Source: Deltaproteobacteria bacterium
GTDB lineage: Bacteria; Desulfobacterota; Desulfobacteria; Desulfobacterales; SG8-13
Assembly (NCBI GenBank): GCA_030670715.1
Contig: DAOVBC010000064.1
Location: 1-9,714, forward strand
DNA: 9,714 nucleotides
Reading direction: 5' to 3'
Below the pieces are notes generated by a model, which was given only the letters and a program-made list of their open reading frames with translations, was not told the origin of the DNA and did not search any database. A program made the position numbers and the translations under genes. Shown piece after piece: positions 1 to 5,735 of this stretch (its first letter is position 1; each line of letters begins with the position of its first letter).

Positions 1-73
1 ATTTACCCCGATTAAATGGTCTTCGCCCCAGTTAAATGTACTTCGTATTTAATGGGGTAAAAATTTAATTGGG
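1..73. repeat. AT-rich short repeats with an imperfect terminal palindrome
   Basis: Two direct copies with a 20-base period are visible: TTAAATGGTCTTCG at 12-25 and TTAAATGTACTTCG at 32-45 (12 of 14 bases identical). They lie between inverted arms, ATTTACCCCGATTAAAT at 1-17 and ATTTAATGGGGTAAA at 47-61, which match apart from one extra base in the left arm. A further ATTTAATTGGG follows at 63-73. The structure looks like the end of a dispersed intergenic repeat or small non-autonomous element. The left boundary is outside the window, so its full extent is unknown. No coding function is assigned. Confidence 0.5.
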
Positions 74-98
74 CAAGCAGGATCTTTAGGTTACCTTC

Positions 99-143
99 TC
101 AGTTTCCGGAGGAAACTGAAAAAACTCAATCCGCTTCCAGCGG
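99..143. repeat. Pair of adjacent short perfect hairpins
   Basis: TCAGTTTCC (99-107) and GGAAACTGA (111-119) form a perfect 9-base-pair stem with a 3-base loop, GGA. Twelve bases further on, CCGCT (131-135) and AGCGG (139-143) form a 5-base-pair stem with loop TCC. No T-run follows the stems on the minus strand, downstream of hemW, so this is not a typical intrinsic terminator. It is more likely part of the intergenic repeat region. Confidence 0.45.
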
Positions 144-309
144 AGATTATTAACAACCGAGCTTTCTTGCATCCTGGCATCCAAGCCTCCTGGCCGACAT
201 GTGCTTTGCGCCCTGAGTTTTCCTTTGAGCTTTCAGCCCGTCGTGAGCCTCAGGGTCGATCAACTTTGAGCCTTGAGCGGGCTAGTGACGGGCGGGTCTA
301 CGGTGAAAA
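144..309. other. Gene-free repeat-rich stretch downstream of hemW
   Basis: I see no credible gene here. The stretch carries degenerate iterations: CTTTGAGC at 223-230 and again at 264-271. It also has inverted pairs, CCCTGAG (211-217) with CTCAGGG (249-255), and GCCCGTC (236-242) with GACGGGC (287-293). A loop of 44 bases and no adjacent T-run make the latter a poor terminator. This is typical of decayed intergenic repeat DNA. Confidence 0.4.
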
Positions 310-1497
310 TCATCTGTCACTAAATGACGTCAAATCCCGAGAAACAAAAGCGGCGGCGATGCTGTCCAGAAAAAGCATGCCTTTGAGGGTAAGTGCACAG
401 CAGTGTTCTGTGACCTTTAAAAATCCTTTTTCCTCAAAATTCTTGAGTTCTTCCTCAAACAGGTCGAAAAAACTTGTTCCGAATCTGCGTTCAAACAAAT
501 CCAGATCTATCCCTTCCGTCTTGCGCAATCCCAGATAAACGGCTTCAATCATCAGCTGGTCCCCGGTCAACTGCTCTTTGCCGGAAACCGGCAGTCGGCC
601 CGCATCCAGGTCGTTTACGTATTGAGTTACATCGGAGTGGTTCCAGCAGCGCATGGGTGGGATAAAGGAGTGCGCCGATGGGCCCAGACCGATATAGGGG
701 GCAAATGACCAGTATTTTTGATTATGCCGGGAGCGCAAAGCGTTTGAAATTGCAAAGTTGGATATCTCGTAGTGTTGATAGCCACGAGTGCTCAGAAATT
801 CTGCGGTTATCTGAAACAGTTCTCCTGCCCTTTTCCCGTCCATGGGCTGGAAACAGCTTTTTTGCCGGTTTCTATCCATGGGTGTTCCCTGCTCGTAGGT
901 AAGCATGTAGCAGGAAAGATGCTGCGGTTCAAATGCCACGGCCTTTTCAAGATCTTCGAGCCAGGAGGATTTTGTCTGCCCGGGAATACAATAGATCAGA
1001 TCCAGACCCAGGTTATTAAACCCGGCTTGCCGTGCCCGTTTGATGGTGTCGCCTGCATTTTGGGCTGAATGGATTCGCCCCAGAAACTTTAAATTTTCAT
1101 CACGAAAAGACTGTACACCGATGTTTATGCGGTTGATGCCGATCTTTTCATAATTATTCAAATCTTCCGATTTTACCGTTCCGGGATTGATTTCAATAGT
1201 TAGTTCGCAAGCGGGTAAGATCTTAAAATACTTATCGGCTGTTTTGATGATGTCACCGATATAGTGCGTCTTTAAAACCGAGGGGGTCCCGCCGCCTATG
1301 TAAAGGGAGTCGAATTGCAAAGGCACTTCGTGGACCAGGGACATCTCTTTTTTCAAGGCCTTGAGAAATGCCGGTACACGCGATAGGTCTGTTATGGAGT
1401 AAAAATCACAATAGGGACATTTCTGTAAACAAAACGGGATGTGCACATAGAGACCAGCCGCGCCGGCCGCTATCAATTTTGAATTATTTATCGCCAT
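310..1497 (-). CDS. hemW: HemW, radical-SAM heme-binding protein (coproporphyrinogen III oxidase-like)
   Basis: Full-length radical-SAM protein of 395 residues, cytoplasmic. Near the N-terminus GLYVHIPFC leads into the iron-sulfur motif C-X3-C-X2-C (C23, C27, C30), followed by DFYS. Further SAM-domain motifs are GGGTPS (68-73), GVQSF (127-131), DLIYCIPGQT (166-175) and YEISNFA (243-249). HNQKYW (258-263) matches the HNxxYW heme-binding motif that is characteristic of HemW. This family was long annotated as HemN-like oxygen-independent coproporphyrinogen III oxidase, but characterised HemW proteins bind heme and are thought to act as heme chaperones rather than oxidases. The open frame continues to a TTG at 1515. 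I prefer the ATG at 1497 because the conserved region starts only about 15 residues later, though neither start has a clear Shine-Dalgarno sequence. It lies alone between two repeat-filled gaps. Confidence 0.93.
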   Translation of the reverse strand: MAINNSKLIAAGAAGLYVHIPFCLQKCPYCDFYSITDLSRVPAFLKALKKEMSLVHEVPLQFDSLYIGGGTPSVLKTHYIGDIIKTADKYFKILPACELTIEINPGTVKSEDLNNYEKIGINRINIGVQSFRDENLKFLGRIHSAQNAGDTIKRARQAGFNNLGLDLIYCIPGQTKSSWLEDLEKAVAFEPQHLSCYMLTYEQGTPMDRNRQKSCFQPMDGKRAGELFQITAEFLSTRGYQHYEISNFAISNALRSRHNQKYWSFAPYIGLGPSAHSFIPPMRCWNHSDVTQYVNDLDAGRLPVSGKEQLTGDQLMIEAVYLGLRKTEGIDLDLFERRFGTSFFDLFEEELKNFEEKGFLKVTEHCCALTLKGMLFLDSIAAAFVSRDLTSFSDR

Positions 1498-1548
1498 AAC
1501 ACATAGAAGTCGCAATGTAAAAGCTAATGAAAGAAGAGATGCGGCCGG

Positions 1549-1580
1549 AAATTCGAAATCCTAAATTCGAAATTCGAAAT
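1549..1580. repeat. ATTCGAAAT short direct repeats
   Basis: AAATTCGAAAT occurs at 1549-1559 and the unit ATTCGAAAT is repeated in an overlapping tandem at 1565-1580. Degenerate ATTTCAAAA-like copies continue at 1621-1645. This is a low-complexity intergenic repeat upstream of hemW that directly abuts the palindrome beginning at 1583. Confidence 0.5.
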
Positions 1581-1582
1581 GG

Positions 1583-1615
1583 TTCGACAAGCTCACCACC
1601 CTGAGCTAAGTCGAA
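1583..1615. repeat. REP-like palindrome (TTCGACAAGCTCA arms)
   Basis: TTCGACAAGCTCA (1583-1595) and TGAGCTAAGTCGAA (1602-1615) are nearly perfect inverted arms around a 6-base CCACCC loop, followed by GGG. This form resembles extragenic palindromes that occur in many copies in various bacterial genomes. It would fold as a stem-loop in RNA or DNA. The neighbouring ATTCGAAAT repeats suggest a repeat cluster that has built up in the gap between hemW and aat. Confidence 0.6.
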
Positions 1616-1860
1616 GGGCAATTTCAAAATCTACAATTTCAAAAATGTTGTTATCAATCGATCCATAAAATACAGGATGAAGAGAGTTTATTAAAAAAGC
1701 GTTCTTTGCGAACTTTGCGCCCCTGCCCACCTCGCCTGCCCTCTGCCATGAGCTCGGGCCGAATGGAGCGGCTCGCGACCCGCCTGCCATGCAAGGCACG
1801 AGCGGGCAGGTGGCGGGCAGGTTTAGGGTGATATTATTTTATCTACTTTTTCTTATTTCT
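1616..1860. other. Gene-free stretch with GC-rich imperfect hairpin
   Basis: I see no credible gene. TTCTTTGCGAACTTTGCG (1702-1719) carries two TTTGCG units. A GC-rich part follows in which CCTGCC recurs (1722-1727 and 1735-1740), and CCTGCC at 1783-1788 can pair with GGCAGG at 1805-1810. A second GGCGGGCAGG lies at 1812-1821. The part from about 1723 to 1821 is much more GC-rich than its AT-rich flanks, as expected of inserted or accumulated repeats. A 68-codon open frame across it on the minus strand is only a by-product of this composition. Confidence 0.4.
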
Positions 1861-1947
1861 TCACCAGCCGCCGATGAGATGCAAATGCAGATGGAAAATG
1901 AGCTGTCCCCCTCCCCTTTCGACATTAAATATTAGTTTATAGCCGGA
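1861..1947 (-). pseudogene. Remnant of a HIT-family (HinT-like) gene, C-terminal piece only
   Basis: On the minus strand this frame reads GYKLIFNV, then a glycine-rich turn, QLIF, and HLHLHLIGGW before a TGA at 1861-1863. This matches the end of histidine-triad nucleotide-binding proteins (HinT type), including the complete catalytic motif His-x-His-x-His-x-x (histidines encoded at 1891-1893, 1885-1887 and 1879-1881). HinT proteins hydrolyse AMP-lysine and nucleoside phosphoramidates. Everything upstream of this piece is missing: the frame is closed by a TGA at 1969-1971 inside the end of aat. The usual tail after the GG (a short segment ending in WPPG) is also absent. A piece of about 30 residues cannot form the fold, so this is a decayed gene, probably left by a deletion that joined it to the 3' side of aat. 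Confidence 0.7.
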
Positions 1948-1961
1948 CAAGCTGGCTGTAA

Positions 1962-2660
1962 TTAGGTTTCATACTCATGGGTAAAGCTCCACTTTCCGGT
2001 AATTGTCGGTACGGAGAGGGATTCTTTCAATTGTGCTAAAAAACGTTCCCTGGGTATCTCTTTGGCCCCGAAGCTTTTAAGGTGGGTGGTGGTGACCTGA
2101 CAGTCGATCATATCAAATGATTTCTTTATAAGATGTCTTACCAGCATGACAAGGGCAACACTGGAGGCATTGCTCATGCGGGAGAACATTGATTCTCCAA
2201 AAAAAGACCTTCCCAAAGATACGCCGTATAACCCGCCAACCAGTTCCCCATCGTGCCAGGCTTCCACCGAATGGGCAAATCCGGACAGGTGTAGCCGACG
2301 ATAAGCTTTGACCATATCGTCAACGATCCACGTGCCGCCGTCATCGTTTTCGTGGACGTGAGCGCAGGCCTGGATTACCCGTTCAAAAGCTTTATCCATT
2401 GTGATCTGAAATACACCTTTTTTGATGACCTTTTTTAAAGTCTTGGAAAAGTGAATTTCCCGGGGGTAAAGTACCAGGCGGGGATCAGGTGACCACCACA
2501 GAATCGGCTCATTATCCGAATACCAGGGAAAGATGCCCATCCGGTAAGCAAGTAAGAGGCGCTCCTGGCTGAGATCTCCGCCGACAGCCAGCAACCCCTC
2601 TTCCGATGCAAGATGAGGCGGTGGAAAGATTAGGTCATTGGAGAGTAAATAAACTGGCAT
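1962..2660 (-). CDS. aat: Leucyl/phenylalanyl-tRNA--protein transferase
   Basis: Cytoplasmic enzyme that transfers Leu or Phe from aminoacyl-tRNA to the N-terminal Arg or Lys (sometimes Met) of substrate proteins, creating primary N-degrons for ClpS/ClpAP. The protein has 232 residues from the ATG at 2660, close to the E. coli enzyme in length. Family motifs run in order: GLLAVGGDLS (22-31), GIFPWYS (42-48), PILWWSPDPR (52-61), GTWI (109-112), SVEAW (131-135), the block 142-160 with YGVSLGRSFFGESMFS, DCQ (186-188) and HLKSFGA (193-199). I chose the ATG because MPVYLLS lines up with the known family N-terminus. In-frame TTG (2678) and CTG (2693) codons lie upstream, and an AAGGAA at 2703-2708 is placed for the CTG, so the start is uncertain. 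Its downstream neighbours clpS-clpA serve the same pathway but appear to be separate transcription units. Confidence 0.95.
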   Translation of the reverse strand: MPVYLLSNDLIFPPPHLASEEGLLAVGGDLSQERLLLAYRMGIFPWYSDNEPILWWSPDPRLVLYPREIHFSKTLKKVIKKGVFQITMDKAFERVIQACAHVHENDDGGTWIVDDMVKAYRRLHLSGFAHSVEAWHDGELVGGLYGVSLGRSFFGESMFSRMSNASSVALVMLVRHLIKKSFDMIDCQVTTTHLKSFGAKEIPRERFLAQLKESLSVPTITGKWSFTHEYET

Positions 2661-2770
2661 GGATTTTAAGTCTGACAAGCTGGGATCAAACAGCTTTTTA
2701 GTTCCTTAATTGTTGTTTCTTTGCTTTTTCTGGCAAAATATTTTTTTGGTATTTTTCTCTATCTCCGAAT

Positions 2771-2927
2771 AATTGACTATTTTCGATTGAAGATTGATGA
2801 TTTAAGCCTCCGGCTCGTAGATCCTACGCCTCGGAGAGGAATGCTTTCGATTATAAAATCATTTCATCAGAACGGCAGAGCGAAGCGACATCCACAAATC
2901 GTCAATTGTCAATCTTCAATTTTCAAT
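2771..2927. repeat. Palindromic MITE-like intergenic element
   Basis: A perfect 12-base inverted repeat, ATTGAAGATTGA at 2786-2797 and TCAATCTTCAAT at 2909-2920, bounds about 110 bases. AATTGAC (2771-2777) and GTCAATT (2901-2907) form a second pair. Near the left side is a nested hairpin: outer arms CTCCG (2808-2812) and CGGAG (2832-2836), and an inner perfect stem CGTAG (2816-2820) and CTACG (2824-2828) with loop ATC. No coding capacity is evident. The structure fits a small non-autonomous mobile or repeat element sitting between aat and clpA. Target-site duplications could not be identified with confidence. Confidence 0.5.
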
Positions 2928-2978
2928 TTTTCTTTTTTGGTTCCGGCTTGTCCGGGTTAGGCACTACTATCTGCTACT

Positions 2979-3014
2979 ACAACAAACCCCGATACCCAAA
3001 CGGGGCACGGGGTT
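2979..3014 (-). terminator. Possible intrinsic terminator of clpS-clpA
   Basis: Downstream of the clpA stop on the minus strand, AACCCCG (minus strand of 3008-3014) can pair with CGGGGTT (minus strand of 2985-2991). Another CCCCG at 3001-3005 offers an alternative partner. The following minus-strand sequence is TTTGTTGT, a weak U-rich tail. The 16-base loop and the interrupted T-run make this only a moderate candidate. Confidence 0.35.
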
Positions 3015-3050
3015 CGCACAAATTAGATATTTTTATCTAGGGGGACAAAC

Positions 3051-5288
3051 CTAATTTTTTGGATTGAAGGTTAGTTTGTCATCTTTAAGGTCAATGACAA
3101 CTTCGCCGCCTTTGTTTAACCGACCGAAAAGAATATCATCGGAAAGTTGGTCTTTGATCTCTTTCTGGATCACGCGGTCGAGTGGCCGGGCACCGTATTT
3201 GGGATCATAACCCACCTTGGCCAGCCAGGTACGCACCGCAGGGGTGATGTTAACAACAACCTTTTTGGTGACCAGTTGCTCGTTGAGCTGCTTGAGAAAT
3301 TTGTCTACGATCTTTTCCATGATATCCAGGTTCAGGGCTTGAAATGAAATGATGGCGTCCAGACGGTTTCTGAATTCCGGGCTGAAGAATTTTTCAATCG
3401 CTTTCTTGCCCTTGAATTCGGTATCCTTATTCACATCGCCGAAACCGATTGAGGCGGCGCTCATCTCCCGGCTGCCGGCATTTGAGGTCATGATTACAAT
3501 GACGTTTCTGAAATCAGCTTTTCTACCGTTGTTATCGGTCAGGGTGGCGTGATCCATTACCTGCAGCAAAATATTGAACAGATCCGGATGGGCTTTTTCG
3601 ATTTCGTCCAGCAGCAATACACTGTACGGGTGTTTGCGGACACCCTCGGTGAGCAGCCCGCCCTGGTCAAAACCAATATAGCCCGGCGGCGCACCGATAA
3701 GACGGGCCACGGCATGCTTTTCCATATATTCGCTCATGTCAAAGCGCATAAACTCAACACCCAGAATCCGGGCCAGCTGCATGGAAACTTCGGTTTTACC
3801 GACACCGGTCGGCCCGGTGAACAGAAAAGAACCGATGGGCTTGCCGGGGGTCCCCAGTCCGGCGCGGGAACGTTTGATGGCGGTTGCCAGCCCGGCGATG
3901 GCCGGATCCTGTCCGTATACCACTTTCTTCAAGCGGGCTCCGAGGTTCCCCAGTTTTACCCGGTCGGTGGTGGATACGCTGCGGGCCGGAATACGGGCCA
4001 TTTTGGCCACTATCTTTTCAATATCAGCCGGATTGATCTTCTTGCGGTGGGGGGAGCCCTTAAGCCTCACATACGCACCGGCCTCATCGATCACATCGAT
4101 GGCCTTGTCCGGCAGATAGCGGTCGTTGAGAAACTTGGCGGACAATTCAGTCGCCGCTTTCAAAGCCGTATCGGTATAGACGATGCCGTGGTGTTCCTCA
4201 TAGCGGGAGCGAAGTCCCTTCAGGATTTGGATCGTCTCCGAGATCGGCGGTTCGTGAATTTCAATCTTTTCAAAACGGCGCGACAGGGCCCTGTCTTTTT
4301 CAAAATGATTCTTGTACTCTTCATAAGTCGTCGAACCGATGCAGCGGATATCTCCGGTTGCCAGAATCGGTTTCAGAATATTGGAGGCGTCCATCGATCC
4401 GCTACTGGTCGCTCCGGCTCCCACAATCGTGTGGATTTCATCAATAAACAAAATTGCTTTGGGCATCTTTTTGAGCGCGGCGATAACGCCTTTTAAACGC
4501 GCCTCGAAATCCCCGCGAAATTTTGTACCCGCTAACATGCCGCCCAGGTCCAACGAAAAGATGCGAATATCATTAAGCAAATCAGGTACATCCCCGGAAC
4601 TTATTTTTTGGGCCATACCTTCGGCCATGGCCGTCTTTCCCACACCGGGATCACCCACGAATACCGGATTGTTTTTTCGCCTGCGACAAAGCACCTGCAT
4701 GGTGCGTTCAAGCTCAAGCTCCCTGCCGATCAAGGGGTCCAGCTTTCCGTCAGCAGCCTGCTGAACAAGGTCAACCGTAAAAGCCTCAAGGATGTCGGTC
4801 TTTTTTTTCTTATCTTTTTTGGTCTGCCCCAGATTGTCGAGACCTTCTTCATACTGGGTTTTGGAAACCTCATGGGAGATATAGTCGAGAACATCCAGGC
4901 GAGTGATGCCTTCCTGATGTAAGAAATAGACGGCATGCGAATCCTTTTCCATGAAGATGGATGCCATAATGTCGCTGACTTCAACCTCCTGTTTTTCAGC
5001 AGAACGCACGTGGTTTACGGCTCTTTGGATTACGCGCTGAAAAGCGATGGTTTGCTGAAGCACATATTCGTTGCCTTCCTGTACACTTTCGAGGTTGTTA
5101 TTGAAAAACTCTTCGAGGTCTTTGGTCAGGTTTTCAATGTTACCGCCGCAAGCCTCAACGATCTCGATGCCGGTGCTGTCGTAAAGAATGGCATACAGAA
5201 TGTGTTCCACACAAACGTATTCGTGGCGCCTTTTTTTGGCCTCTCTCACTGCCAGTCCTAAAGTTAAGCTTAGTTCTTTGCTGATCAT
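3051..5288 (-). CDS. clpA: ATP-dependent Clp protease ATP-binding subunit ClpA
   Basis: AAA+ unfoldase of 745 residues that forms a hexamer, unfolds substrates and feeds them to ClpP in the cytoplasm. The N-terminal Clp repeat domain, which binds ClpS, covers about residues 1-145, followed by a lysine-rich linker (157-163). The first ATPase module has Walker A GDPGVGKT (212-219), Walker B ILFIDE (279-284) and ALSRRFEK (334-341). The second has Walker A GPTGVGKT (492-499), pore-loop motif GYIGFDQGG (536-544), Walker B VLLLDE (557-562), TSNAG (601-605) and sensor-2 GARPLD (699-704). IGF at 614-616 sits where ClpA carries its ClpP-docking IGL loop, so a ClpP partner is expected elsewhere. There is no ClpB-type middle coiled coil. 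The ATG at 5288 lies 3 bases after the clpS stop, with a GGAG inside the last clpS codons as ribosome site, so the two genes are co-transcribed and probably translationally linked. Confidence 0.97.
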   Translation of the reverse strand: MISKELSLTLGLAVREAKKRRHEYVCVEHILYAILYDSTGIEIVEACGGNIENLTKDLEEFFNNNLESVQEGNEYVLQQTIAFQRVIQRAVNHVRSAEKQEVEVSDIMASIFMEKDSHAVYFLHQEGITRLDVLDYISHEVSKTQYEEGLDNLGQTKKDKKKKTDILEAFTVDLVQQAADGKLDPLIGRELELERTMQVLCRRRKNNPVFVGDPGVGKTAMAEGMAQKISSGDVPDLLNDIRIFSLDLGGMLAGTKFRGDFEARLKGVIAALKKMPKAILFIDEIHTIVGAGATSSGSMDASNILKPILATGDIRCIGSTTYEEYKNHFEKDRALSRRFEKIEIHEPPISETIQILKGLRSRYEEHHGIVYTDTALKAATELSAKFLNDRYLPDKAIDVIDEAGAYVRLKGSPHRKKINPADIEKIVAKMARIPARSVSTTDRVKLGNLGARLKKVVYGQDPAIAGLATAIKRSRAGLGTPGKPIGSFLFTGPTGVGKTEVSMQLARILGVEFMRFDMSEYMEKHAVARLIGAPPGYIGFDQGGLLTEGVRKHPYSVLLLDEIEKAHPDLFNILLQVMDHATLTDNNGRKADFRNVIVIMTSNAGSREMSAASIGFGDVNKDTEFKGKKAIEKFFSPEFRNRLDAIISFQALNLDIMEKIVDKFLKQLNEQLVTKKVVVNITPAVRTWLAKVGYDPKYGARPLDRVIQKEIKDQLSDDILFGRLNKGGEVVIDLKDDKLTFNPKN

Positions 5289-5291
5289 GGT

Positions 5292-5606
5292 CTACTCTTT
5301 CTCCATCGAACATTTAAGTGGAAACCCGGCTTCCTTGGCCAATACGTGTACGGTGTCCACTTTGATTTCAGCCACTTCGAAGGGGTAAACGCCGCACAGG
5401 CCCACTCCTGCCCGGTGGACATTGAGCATTATCTGGGTGGCATCTTCAGCTGATTTATGAAAAACATGGACAAGGATTTCAACCACAAACTCCATGGTCG
5501 TATAATCATCATTAATTAACATCACCTTGTACATGGGCGGCTCGGTAACCTCTTCGTGCGTTTCTGAAATGATTTCACCCTCTGTATCAGGGTTATATTC
5601 ACTCAT
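5292..5606 (-). CDS. clpS: ATP-dependent Clp protease adaptor ClpS
   Basis: Small adaptor of 104 residues that captures proteins with bulky hydrophobic N-termini and hands them to the ClpA N-domain. An acidic flexible N-terminal extension (about 1-22) is followed by the core starting PPMYKVMLINDDYT. The N-degron pocket residues known from E. coli ClpS are present: N32, D33, D34, T36, M38 and H64. The C-terminal end GFPLKCSMEKE also fits the family. The longest frame starts at a TTG (5621), but TTGGAG there supplies the GGAG Shine-Dalgarno sequence (5616-5619) for the ATG at 5606, nine bases away, so the ATG is the start. It is the first gene of the clpS-clpA operon, downstream of secA, with its own likely promoter. 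Confidence 0.96.
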   Translation of the reverse strand: MSEYNPDTEGEIISETHEEVTEPPMYKVMLINDDYTTMEFVVEILVHVFHKSAEDATQIMLNVHRAGVGLCGVYPFEVAEIKVDTVHVLAKEAGFPLKCSMEKE

Positions 5607-5615
5607 TTCATTGCA

Positions 5616-5619
5616 CTCC
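5616..5619 (-). promoter_or_regulatory. Shine-Dalgarno of clpS (decides the start)
   Basis: GGAG on the minus strand, nine bases ahead of the ATG at 5606. It overlaps the TTG that would otherwise extend the frame by five codons, which argues that this TTG is not used. Confidence 0.7.
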
Positions 5620-5620
5620 A

Positions 5621-5656
5621 AACCTTTTATAAATGTTTTCTGGCATTGAAAAGGTT
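5621..5656 (-). promoter_or_regulatory. Inverted repeat in the clpS leader
   Basis: AACCTTTT (minus strand of 5649-5656) and AAAAGGTT (minus strand of 5621-5628) are perfect 8-base inverted arms with a 20-base AT-rich loop. The second arm ends one base before the clpS Shine-Dalgarno sequence. In the transcript it could form a weak hairpin next to the ribosome site, or in DNA it could be an operator. No regulator is known from the sequence. Confidence 0.3.
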
Positions 5657-5689
5657 ACCTGAGTCTTTGTATCATATGTCTTGGGAATG

Positions 5690-5719
5690 AATATAAGCAT
5701 TATGCGCGTCAGTTGTAAA
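5690..5719 (-). promoter_or_regulatory. Candidate sigma-70 promoter of clpS-clpA
   Basis: On the minus strand, TTTACA (5719-5714) and TATATT (5695-5690) are separated by 18 bases. Each differs from the sigma-70 consensus at one position. The site lies between the secA stop and the clpS start, leaving a leader of about 75 bases. It supports transcription independent of secA. Confidence 0.45.
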
Positions 5720-5735
5720 GAGGGCAAATCAGAAA

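Noticed and set aside
167..538. Plus-strand open frame of 123 codons
   Set aside because: It overlaps the end of hemW on the other strand and repeat DNA; there is no domain.
1593..1799. Minus-strand open frame of 68 codons in the hemW-aat gap
   Set aside because: It runs across the REP-like palindrome and GC-rich repeats; its translation reflects repeat composition.
2721..2960. Plus-strand open frame of 79 codons between aat and clpA
   Set aside because: It spans the inverted-repeat element and has no family resemblance or ribosome site.
3021..3040. Small palindrome TAGATA/TATCTA just after clpA as a terminator
   Set aside because: The stem is only six AT-rich pairs and no T-run follows on the minus strand.
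3549..4496. Long plus-strand open frame of 315 codons
   Set aside because: It lies wholly antisense within clpA, which has full family motifs. Its protein has no recognisable domain and no good ribosome site.
5607..5621. TTG at 5621 as start of clpS
   Set aside because: The TTGGAG there supplies the Shine-Dalgarno sequence of the ATG at 5606, and the extra residues are not part of the family core.
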